Positions 12,098 to 22,600 of a stretch of 64,000 nt of DNA are shown here, piece after piece (positions within the stretch are counted from its first letter, which is position 1; every line of letters starts with the position of its first letter). Below the pieces are notes generated by a model that saw nothing but the letters and a program-made list of their open reading frames with translations, did not search any database and was not told the origin of the DNA. The position numbers were made by a program, and so were the translations under genes. The stretch comes from Gordionus sp. m RMFG-2023. Lineage: Eukaryota > Nematomorpha > Gordioida > Chordodea > Parachordodidae. Where the stretch lies: contig NC_088778.1 in NCBI RefSeq assembly GCF_954871325.1, positions 29,559,120 through 29,623,119 of the forward strand, read 5' to 3'.

Positions 12098-13041
12098 TAG
12101 TGTTGTTAAATAGTCGAGTTCATTCTCCGACTCAGAGTCGGTAGTCGTTAATTGATTTAGTGGGTCATGAACTCGGGGACGAGTAGTTCATAATTGTCTT
12201 AAATTAAAAAATAATAATTAATTATTTTTATTTTTTAGAAATAAAATTAATAATATGCACGTTTTATCGGTTAAAAACGTTGATTTTTATTGTGAACTCG
12301 TGTCGTTTAATTCAGCATTAAAATTAAATTAAACATTTCGATAATTTCGATTTAGAATCCTTTTATTTAACCAATTATATTGCTTTGCAAATGTACAAAT
12401 ATTGTTTATTTAAACCTTGCCCTATAAAAATTAGAAGTAAATATATATGTCCAAACTAGTGTTAAAACGGCAAACTCAATATTTTAGTGAGAAAAATAAA
12501 TATTACATAAGTCTTGAGATTTTGCCAATAGATGTCCAAACCTTTGTGTCATCCCTGAACAAATTCTACAGGCTTGAGTAATATATTTCTGGATAAAATA
12601 CTGAGTTGGCCGTTTTTAGAAATCGGCTCAAAATAGAACGATTTTGTAACACTAGATAAATCGTTTAAAATAAAATATTTATTGAGCTGATATCACATTT
12701 AAATGCAAATGTATAATGATTGCTAGATTTTGACACTTCATATACAAAAAAATTTATAATTAAATTAGTTATAAATAATTCAAAATTTTTATCACAGAAT
12801 AAAAAGGAGGTTTTAACCAAAAAAATTAGCTAAGCGAATCTTCCCATATTAATTTTATTTCTAAAAAAAAACGAAAATAAAAGTTATTTTTTAATAAGGC
12901 AATTATGAAATACTCGTCGTCGGGTTGATAACTCGAGTTCACTAAGGTTTAAGACTTGAATTCACGACTCCAGTTCATATCGTTCTGGGTCGATGACTCC
13001 AGTTCTTGAAAGTGATTAGACTTAGTCGATTAACAACACTT
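12098..13041. mobile_element. hAT-like non-autonomous element, long imperfect TIRs, with nested MITE
   Basis: Begins TAGTGTTGTTAAATAGTCGA and ends TCGATTAACAACACTT. The arms pair at intervals (GAACTCG, GACGAGTA, TTCATAATTG and their inverses). Flanks AACCTACC (12090-12097) and AGCCTACC (13042-13049) form an 8-bp target duplication with one mismatch. No transposase frame is present. A copy of the shorter MITE family (12462-12656) lies inside, so this element is the older of the two. Confidence 0.75.
12462..12656. mobile_element. MITE of the TAGTGTTGTTAAA family nested in 12098-13041
   Basis: Starts near CTAGTGTTAAAACGG and ends AACACTAGAT, with the shared core 'actcaatattttag...cttgagattttgccaatagatgtc...caggcttgag...aaaatactgagttggccgtttttaga'. 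The nesting gives a relative age: this copy landed after the longer element. Confidence 0.7.
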
Positions 13042-14035
13042 AGCCTACCATTCATCGAAGAAACGGAAGATGGAATATGAATTCCATTGAAATTATAGAA
13101 ATCTTATTTCATTTATATATTTAAAAATACCAAATATTTTTATTTTCAATTTAACTATATTGCCGCGGATGGAGATACCCTAATAATTAATTTTCAATGA
13201 TATTCTTTTACTCTTCTTTTTATTCTTTTAAAATAAAGTAAAACATAAAATTTATACGACTCAAGGGTATATCATTACAATTTCTTTTAAATGTAACAAT
13301 AATAATTAATCAGCTCATTCGAAATTAATATGTATGTTGAAAGAAATTATTTTATCAAAATTTGAAGAATTTTTCTATATTATCTAATATAACAATTTCA
13401 TTTAAATTTTCTGTTATAACTCACAAATGAAGTTAACGCCTAATTTCATTTTCCCTTTTTAGAGAAATGTTTAAATTCTATATTTTGCAATAATTATAAA
13501 ATTACTCTTCATATTTTTTCTTACTCAGAGCAGATTAGATTACAATTGATCCTCTCGATTTTAATAAAAATGTTTTCGCATTAACCTGTTTGAACTATGC
13601 AAAAATTCTTAAAATGAACCTCAGTCAAAAGTAAGTATAATTTTCAGTGGAGTCCTAATTAAGGGTTAGATTGAGGGTAGCGGGAAGAAGGGGGGGGGGA
13701 GTTATGAAATTACAAATAAATTATATTTTTTCACAAAACAAGAAGAAATATGACATAAATTAGTCATTTACAATCTGTTTATTATAGGGGTTTAACGGAG
13801 CGTACAAATAATATTCTCCTATATTTACTAAATATATATATTTTTGACAATAACAAGTATCTGCCTTCGTTTGAGTTCCCTTAAAAGTTCTTAATAACTG
13901 ATTTTTAAAAATTTATGTTGATTAGATTGAAAATCATAAGGATAGATATTTAATGTTTTAAAGGTACACAATTATCTGTAGACTCTCAAATTTTATACAT
14001 TAAGATATTTATTTAATGTTTTAAAGGTACACAAT
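13042..14035. other. No gene; tandem duplication of about 75 bp at the LTR-element target
   Basis: Mostly featureless AT-rich DNA with a short poly-G run near 13690. Between about 13945 and 14035 the block 'gatattta...atgttttaaaggtacacaat' occurs twice, separated by 'tatctgtagactctc'. The LTR element at 14036 is inserted in the second unit, because the same 'acaattatctgtagactctc' resumes just after it at 16581. Confidence 0.6.
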
Positions 14036-14351
14036 TGTTGAATATGACTAATTTACATGTCATATTATATTTATATTTTTTGAAGGTTTTTATATTATAT
14101 GATATTCAAAATACCTTTTAAAAATTGTCTTTTCTATTTTAATATGTTAAAGAGTTTAAAATTGTCTTTTCTTATTTAACATACTAAAAACCTTATTTTT
14201 GTATCATTTTATTTTGTGAATAGTTACAAAAACTGATTACTGAAAATGTATATAAAGTGTAATATATTTTTATAAAAAACATATATATAAATTTTTCAAT
14301 AAAAGTTTGTTTTACTCTTACCTTGTTTACAATGCCTTCCATAAATTAATA
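14036..14351 (+). repeat. 5' LTR
   Basis: Direct repeat of the segment at 16267-16580. Starts TGTTGAATATGAC right after the target-duplication copy ACAAT and ends ATAAATTAATA before the putative primer-binding site. Confidence 0.85.
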
Positions 14352-16266
14352 AGGTGGCAGAAAAGAACTACCTTTTAGTTATAAAATTACCATCAAAGTA
14401 TACTATTAGACGATTTTATGATGCATCAACGATGATTACACTTACGTATGACACAAATCAAGGACGATCGCACGTGTATATTATGATAATATAGAAGACA
14501 TGCTACACGTTTATAGGTCTATCAATGGCAAGGAATATGTAGATGATGACGGAAAACGATTTATATTAAAAGCGAAAATGTATCAGAGATATTAAACAGT
14601 TGTAGTATCATATATATTATAAATTACATTATAAATTATAAAAATAAAACAAAATGAAACCGTTAAAAAATTGCCTACTTGAATGCCTTATATACTCTAA
14701 TAACATTAATTATTTTTAAGGAAATTCGACGCCATTTTAAAAGATCCACAATACACGGACGCAGAAAAAGCGTATGCTTTTACGCAGAGACTTCCGGAAG
14801 AAGAGTATCTAAAATTAGAAGCCATTTGCACGCTAACAGAATTTACTAACCCGTCAATCGTAATCGAAAGGTTCAAGCTTTTACATCCAGAGAAATCGGT
14901 GGATTCATATATAAAAGAATTTAATGCAGCCGAACAAGTAAAAGGTGAAACGTTCGGACAATGGGTAAGCAAAATATGTAGATTAAACAATAAATGTAAA
15001 TATGATAATTTTGATAGAGCAATAGAAAAAATAAGAGTGTCGTCCATTAACAAAGAATTACGACAAAAAATTTTAAGGGCAGAAGGAATAACAATACCAG
15101 AAAATTTTTGTGCAACTTTGCAGACTTAGCTGATCCTCTATATAAAATGGTTAACAAGGAAAAATGGATATGGGAAGATGTGCACCAAAAGAGTTTTGAT
15201 GATTTGAAAGCGTTGATTAGTAGTCCGCCAACTTTAAATTTTTACAACCCTGATCTACCAATTGGAATTGCGACTGACGCGTCGAAAAAAGGACTAGGAG
15301 CAGTTTTATTTTACATCGAAGGAGATGGTAAAGAAAACCCTATTGCATTCGCATCAAGAACTTTGTTAAAAGCTAAAACAAATTATACAAATATTGAGAG
15401 AGAAGCATTGTCTATAATATTTGAAGTAAAAAAAAAATTTCAGGAATATTTTATTGGGACCAAATTTATAATAATAACCGACCACAAGCCTCTAATATAC
15501 ATTTTTTCAAAGACACTCAGAGAAAACATTACAATATCGATGCGTTTACAAAAATGGAACTTGGCAATGGGAGCATATGACTATAAGATAATACATAGAT
15601 TGGGGAAAAGAAATTTAGTGCCAGATTGTTTGTCGAGATACCACAGGAAAATAAAGAAAAAATGATAAAGAATATTGTAGTTGAAAAAGTTGATGATAAA
15701 TTATGGGCGTGTACATATAGATTTTGCACAATTTAAAAACAACAATTTTATGGTATTTGTGGATGCGTATAGCAAATTTCCAATCATAAAACGAATGAAA
15801 AACATTACGACGGAATCAACTTTAAAAGAATTGATGAGAATTATAAGCTTATTCGGAATACCACACAAAATCGTGACGGATAATGGTACGAATTTTACTA
15901 TTTAAAAAAAAAGTTTTGTGAAGATCATGGCATAAAACACATACTTACAGCACCTCATCATAATGTGAACGGATTTTAGAGGGGGAAGAGGTGAAGAAAG
16001 TCAAAGTCAAACAAAAATTCAAGTTCAAAACAGTAAATATGACTTACGATCTAAAAAATGATTAAAAATAAATGAAAGATTTTAATAAAATATGTATATA
16101 AAATTTTAAAAGCTAAATGGAAAGGTCAAATGCAAACAACGGATCAACAAACGATGTTGGACGAGCAATGATACAAGGTACTAATTCGAGCCAGATCGAC
16201 AAATGAATAATGGAGCTATGAAGGAGATGACAAATGGAGGAAGAGTCACTTAGAAAAAGGGGGAGA

Positions 16267-16580
16267 TGTTGAATTGACTAATTTACATGACATATTATAT
16301 TTATATTTTTTGAAGGTTTTTATATTATATGATATTCAAAATACCTTTTAAAAATTGTCTTTTCTATTTTAATATGTTAAAGAGTTTAAAATTGTCTTTT
16401 CTTATTTAACATACTAAAAACCTTATTTTTGTATCATTTTATTTTGTGAATAATTACAAAAACTGATTACTGAAAATATATATAAAGTGTAATATATTTT
16501 TATAAAAAACAGATATATAAATTTTTCAATAAAAGTTTGTTTACTCGTACCTTGTTTGCAATGCCTTCCATAAATTAATA
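16267..16580 (+). repeat. 3' LTR
   Basis: Nearly identical to 14036-14351. It follows the purine-rich tract and ends ATAAATTAATA directly before the second ACAAT. Confidence 0.85.
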
Positions 16581-16832
16581 ACAATTATCTGTAGACTCTC
16601 AAATTTTATACATTAAGATATTTATTTTTATCATGCATATTTTAGATATTCTGTACATTTGCATATATGGCTTATGATGAAAATGTTTACTTTGATATCT
16701 ATCAGAATAAAATATGTAATTTAAATAATATTTTTTTATATATATATATTCTGATTAAAAATAACACCATTGAATATATATAGAAAAAAATAAACAATTA
16801 AGATGAAGAGAGTTAGTTGTTTAATATTAAAT

Positions 16833-17324
16833 TATACTTTTTTTTTCTCTTAAGCTTTCACCTTTCTCTGGTGTGATCTCTCTCTCCACTTTATTATTTA
16901 TGCTATCTATCTCTTTTTATCTATGATATCCCCCACCAGAGTGTCCTTATCTACTCCATTTGGATCTTCCACCGGTGTATAGCTATCGAGACCATTGTAT
17001 CTTGATCTCACACCGAAGTATTAATATCGACAGATATCCCACCGGAATATCTTATCGATTCCATCTTACATACTTGAATGGCCCACGAGGTCAGCTGGCC
17101 ATCTTTCATTATGGTTTCTTAGACAAGTATCCTATCACCCGGCTGTCCAAGCCTGTCGGTGACCGGGGTGGCAATTCTCAGCTCAGAAATTAGTCCTAGT
17201 ATATGTCCTAAAATATCCGTCATCAAAAAAAAACCTGAAAATTTTTACGTTCCTTACCAGGATTGAACCTGGGACCTTCTGCTTCCAAGCATATATCATA
17301 AACCCACTAGGTCACCTCGGTGAC
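16833..17324 (-). mobile_element. tRNA-derived SINE, about 490 bp, full length with target duplication
   Basis: On the minus strand the head (from about 17324) has an A-box-like TGACCTAGTGGG and a B box GGTTCAATCC. The unusually GC-rich body (17220-16870) is followed by an A-rich tail near 16833-16850. The 12-bp repeat TTAATATTAAAT lies at 16821-16832 and 17325-17336, as expected for LINE-type insertion. The 77-codon plus-strand frame at 16960-17193 is in the SINE body and is not taken as a gene. Confidence 0.8.
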
Positions 17325-17336
17325 TTAATATTAAAT

Positions 17337-18475
17337 AATATAAAAGATTGATAAACTCATAATCAAGTCAGGAGGGATAATGCAAATTCCATTACAGACA
17401 TTAGGCCATTGATTGAACTCTAAGATCACCAAACGGCGTGTAAGTTTAAACTCTGTCTTATCGTAATTATTTTTTAATAAGGCCAATCATACATAAATAA
17501 TTAGGCAATTATTAGCTGAATAATTGTTTCATGCTTTGGGTGTAGATGGTAATTATAAATTCAAAACAAATTAAAATCAATGTCAAAGGTGTTGATAGAG
17601 AATGGCTGACTTTTAAAACTATGCATCTCATTAAAGAAAAAATATGACTCTTATGTATTACATGGAAAGATATTCGGATAAATCTGATTAGTTTTTAATT
17701 TTATATCTTTTTTGGGGGAAAATAAATGAGATAACAAATTTAATTCTTATATAGCTGAATGAATAAAATTGGTTCATAAAATAATTAAATTAAACATGAA
17801 CTCTTAGAATCATCTATACTAATGTAAACCCCCTAGTGATGTCACCCCCCCCCCCCTTATTTTAATTATGCAACTAACCCATAAATCGTAAAACCGTATT
17901 TTATCAACCTCCCCACACCATTCTGGTAAAGGCTTGTGGTTAGTATTTCTGGGTATCGTCAAAATCCCAATTCACTACTATTCACTTTTTATTGGAGCTA
18001 TAGAATCAGATTATATTTCCAAGTTGTAGGGGTCTCTGTGTTCGTAGAAGAAAATATAATAAATTATAAACTCATGACCTTTTATCATAACCCATGTGAC
18101 TTTTCCTAAGGCTTGGCATGGCAATTCCTGATAGATGTTATCAGGACTTCTAGGAGTTGAGGTATGAAGCAGGATCGTCATAAATTGTAGGAGTGGCTAG
18201 TTATGAAGATGTTATCGTCATTTTAATAAATTTTAAAAGGAAGTAGGGAGGGGAGTTGTTAGAGGATTATTTTTGATTTTGATTTTCTTTATTTTTGCTA
18301 ATTTTGATTTGGTGGCTTAGACAAAAAACTTGAATATGGATATAGATACACCGATTAAGGCAATTACATTTTTAAATGTTAAAGATAATTTATATTTTGT
18401 TGGTTAATTATATTTAATGTCATTGAGAGGTAAAAAAAAATATCACAAATTTGGAGGAAATATATTCCCATCTCT
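17337..18475. other. No gene recognised
   Basis: Contains a poly-C tract near 17850, likely a simple repeat, and short GC-richer patches at 17880-18200 with no coherent translation. No transposon end could be defined. Confidence 0.35.
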
Positions 18476-18481
18476 TCAAAG

Positions 18482-18665
18482 CAGTGGTATCACTTAGCCT
18501 TTACATTTAGGCACAATATAAAATTTTATGATTATTATGGAAATTACCCTTTTCTTTTAGCTAACATTATCAAAATTAAATTTAGTATTAAAAAAATTCA
18601 AAATTTTAAAGGGACTCTTCAAATTCATCAGGCTCGAGCCCCTGCGCTTTCCCCGGTGATTCAAC
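18482..18665. repeat. Dispersed repeat shared with 51230-51340
   Basis: Begins GCAGTGGTATCACTTAGCC and contains 'ttttagctaacattatcaaaat' and 'ggctcgagcccctgcgc'. The same blocks occur in the same order at 51230-51340. The CAGTGG...CACT start resembles hAT termini, but no matching far end was found. Confidence 0.5.
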
Positions 18666-18749
18666 TGCTTCGAAGGTAATGGTAACACGAACAATTTCCT
18701 GGGTTTAGGATATTAATAACTCAGATAATGATAGTATGGGAAATAATTG

Positions 18750-19270
18750 AAAATTGGTTTAAGCTGTTTGAGAAAAAAAGATATCCATTAAGTTTATATA
18801 AAGAGGATATGCATGATAATAATGAGTCTATATTTTGAGTGATTGCTGCGCGTGATCGTTTGGAAATAATGTTGGTTTACATATAAAGATTTACATTAAG
18901 AAGCTCTTAATTTATATCTAGTAAATTTAAAACCTGGATGTCCAAGATGTGCTTTTTGCTCACATTTTTTATTATCTGGAAGTAGATATTTTTACCAAAC
19001 CAGATAGTTTATAAGGTCAGGTTCGTTGTATAGTGCAGATAAACATTATATAGAAGTCGAAAGAAAGTTAGTAGAAATGGATTCTATTAAAAATTTAAGC
19101 TCAAACTTATTGAATGATGGTAAAATTATATGATGATTGATATGAAAGAATCAGGCACGTTTGGACAAAGTACGGGTGATTTGATATATTATGAGAACTT
19201 TCTTGGTTCCTTGAACAATGAGAATTATGAGGATTGTATTTTAAGGGATGATATAAAATGACATGTGAAT
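18750..19270 (+). other. Coding-like relic, unassigned
   Basis: Short plus-strand frames (WFKLFEKKRYPLS; MKESGTFGQSTGDLIYYENF, continuing for some 45 codons to a stop at about 19260) have a protein-like composition, but frames shift and stop. I do not recognise a family. It may be an old transposon or pseudogene, or chance. Confidence 0.2.
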
Positions 19271-19679
19271 GAATTTATAATATTTAAAAAGATATATATT
19301 TCTCACTCTATTTACTCTTAGATAAAAAAAACATTTACATTCAATTCAAATCTAATACTTTAAAACATAATCAAATTACAAATATAATATATTTAAGTCA
19401 AAACAATCATTAAATGATGCTAAAATATCAAAAAAGAAAAAAAAATACTACCTCAAATAAAGTTATATGGCGTTTGCTCAAGAAATATATTAATTTTTAT
19501 TCAATAATTAGCCATTCATTTTCTTAAATTTTGTAAATTTAATATAATTAAAAAATTAGCTCTGAATATAGAACTAGTAATTATTGTATGACCATGGCCA
19601 CAGCTTAGATCGCATCTCTCATTTAAAAATTAATCTTCATTTTTAAACTTTAATATTATTTCTATTAATATACAAACAC

Positions 19680-22600
19680 CGTTCTTTTTCTCGCTGTAAT
19701 AACACAAGAAAATATTATGAAAAAAATGACAACAACTTTAAAACGAAGAAAGGATAAGCAGATTATAAGCATGAAATATGTACTTATCCTCCCTAATCTA
19801 ATTAAATATTACCCACTAAAATTTAACCCCAAATATTTTTACCACATAACGCACACCACAAATATTTTTAACCACATAGGGCCAAAAAAATCTTCCTCTA
19901 CTCCCCGTTCTACCACTATTTTATTTAGAATGATCATCTTGCTTCAGATACTTCCACTGACATAGACGTATCTGGGTAGGGGAGGGGGGGGGGTTTTGGA
20001 ATTTGTCTGTCCTATTAAATGTTATTTTAGGCGAATAAAAAAATTTCCGACACCCCCTCCCCAACCTCTCTCCCCATAAAATATACATAATATATCACCA
20101 TAATGATAAAGAAGAATTCGAAAGAAAAATTAGTTTAAGTCAATGATATTTAAAAATAGCGCTTATACTTCCAATTATTTATATAAATCTAACATGGCTA
20201 AAGTCTATAATATATAAACTCAAAGACCTCCGATAAGATTCATAAAGGAGAACGGGCCTAATAGTATCACTTCCCTTTAATAAAATCATGGCTACCCCTA
20301 ATCATGGAATTGCATAGGATTAGCAAATTGTTGTTAATTAAATTTTTATTAAGTAAATTCGAGATTTTGAAGAGTAAAGTATGTTTACAATGGTCTAAAT
20401 TTCACGATAGATTTAAGAATATAACAAATTCATTTTGTTTTATTTTATTGTTTTTTTTATTAGGAACACATCATTATTGCGAAAGTTATGGGAAAGGGCA
20501 AAGTAATAGCTAATAGATTAGCGATTTGAACACCAGCAAATATGAATTCGATATATTCCTTCCTGATTCTGCTAGTCCAAAATGCGCCAGTTATTTGTAA
20601 TAATGTAACTGGGACAATAAATATTAAAGCTTGTACCCAAAATACTCTTAGTAAAGTTAGAAAGAACTTCCTGTTCCAGTTAAAACGATGTCTACTTGGC
20701 ATATTATCTAAATTCAATAATTCAACCGTATCTTGGCGCGCCATTACTCTACGCATTCTCCTATCTGCGACTCTATTAACATTTTCTTTTTGATTACCAC
20801 TATTCATTACATTCCCATCAGGAGTGACCCCCTTTTCTTTATTATTAGGAGTCAGCTTGATCGATATTTTGGCTATTGAGGACCAATGCCTTTTGTCGAA
20901 TAACCAACGTTTGCTAACCATCTCTTTAGCTATCAAAATTATAAGATAACCCATTACACCTATCACGATAAACTTGCATACTATTTCTCTGTTTATCTCA
21001 TAAATCAACCAGATTCTTTTGGATTTGCGGGAAGATCCAAATCCAGTGTTCCTCTTTTTAAAGGAATAATACTTAATCAAGGGAAATCTTTTATCGTCAA
21101 AATGATAATTGCCATTTTGAACAAATATGTAATCTTGAAATAGGAAATAAGATGAAACATTGATTGCCACTACTATGTAATTGAAGGTTGTGGGTAAGTA
21201 CAAAAGAAAGGATAATAGGCCACAAGCTACTATCTCCAGGATGGTGTTCTTTAATTTACACCAAAAATAATATTCAAATTCGTATACAGTGTAAATAAAC
21301 CTGTTCATTGTATAAAGGATAGTTATGAAAAAATTGAAATTTACAAGTAGTAATGCTAAAGGTATATGAAGTTTGGCCATGAAGAAGTTCCACCCATATG
21401 ACATGTATAATCTAAAAGCTTTGGAATAGCGTAAGTTTATAATGATGAATTCTGTAATGGCTTCTATCTCTGAATTAATATCCTTCCAATTTACTGAAAC
21501 ATTATGAGCCATTTTATTGTAACTCTCGTGCATAAGATTTGAACCTTTGTTTTCCATCTCTTTGGTTTTATTTAGGATATTATTATCTTTTGTATCATAT
21601 ATATACTCATTCTTTATGGTTGGCTTAGATCTTGTAATAGTACCGATTGTCGCGCGACTGATAACTCTGCTTGAACCGAAGGGAGACGGGGTAGTAAGAA
21701 GTCGGAGATTATCATAGATATATCTAAACTTCATCTTATTATTCCGAATTAAAAGTGATGCGTTATAGTAAGACTTTTCTTGCATAATCAACAACTCCCT
21801 AATATGTTTGAAGGGTTCATTTGCCAAGCATTCTACCGAGACACGCATCAAAGCAAGGGTAGCCAACAACAAATTACCGGCGCAAAAGACTAATAAAATT
21901 ATATAGGATGATGATTCCGCCCTATCCCTTTTATTCATTTTTGATAATAATTTTTTTGGTGATTCATTGGTGAATTGTAAATCATTTCTCTTATAAACAC
22001 CTTTCTTAACTTTATTTAACCTCTCGTTACTATTATGAATGTTGGTAGTATTCATATTTCTGGTTGAGATAGAAGCAATTTGAAAACCCACCATAGATTC
22101 TATATCATTCCTAGGAGTAGTTTTTTTGATTTTTTTAAACAAGCGCAATATTCTAAGATATTTTAACTTAAATATTTTCCCTATCCTAGACCCAACCACT
22201 TTTTCTAATTGAAATTTCAGCCACTTTAATATGATTACACGTACATTTTCAATATTTTGAACCTGATCTTCTAGAGGATGCCTTTGAATCAACTTTATCA
22301 AATAGACTATGACTATCACATTAACAAGAATTCCGAATATGGCAAATATGGGCGTGATTCTACAATTTGTAATTATAAGAATTTGATTCCTATACACAAA
22401 ATAATGATGGGCTAAATCTATGGGATCGCTAAATCGGTCATCTACTATATTCAACTCGGGTTTAGGTTTAGGACCTAACTCTGACTTAATATGAACATTT
22501 TCAGGATGCATTCAAGATAATACGGTCGAATGGTATATTAGTTAATTTGTGAGCAGTTTCACGATGATTATAGTTTTATTTATTTTTACATTTTTGGGGG

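Larger units (their letters stand above)
14036..16580 (+). mobile_element. Ty3/gypsy-like LTR retrotransposon fossil, both LTRs present
   Basis: LTRs at 14036-14351 and 16267-16580, about 315 bp each, begin TGTTGAA and differ at only a handful of positions, so the insertion is fairly young. ACAAT flanks both sides (14031-14035 and 16581-16585) as a 5-bp target duplication. A possible primer-binding site (TGGCAGAAAAG) follows the left LTR and a purine-rich tract (AAAAAGGGGGAGA) precedes the right one. Internal parts: a gag-like segment (about 14725-15120), an RT-connection/RNase H segment (about 15110-15665, with TDASKKGLGAVL and the TDHKPL motif) and an integrase-core segment (about 15700-15900). 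At about 2.5 kb it is short for the family. It is broken, with several breaks, and does not look mobile by itself. Confidence 0.85.

Noticed and set aside
16960-17193. 77-codon plus-strand open frame
   Set aside because: Lies wholly inside the SINE body on the opposite strand; no family resemblance.
17255-17324. Possible tRNA gene (minus strand) from B box GGTTCAATCC
   Set aside because: The acceptor stem does not pair, the T loop is short, and the sequence is the head of a SINE with target duplication.
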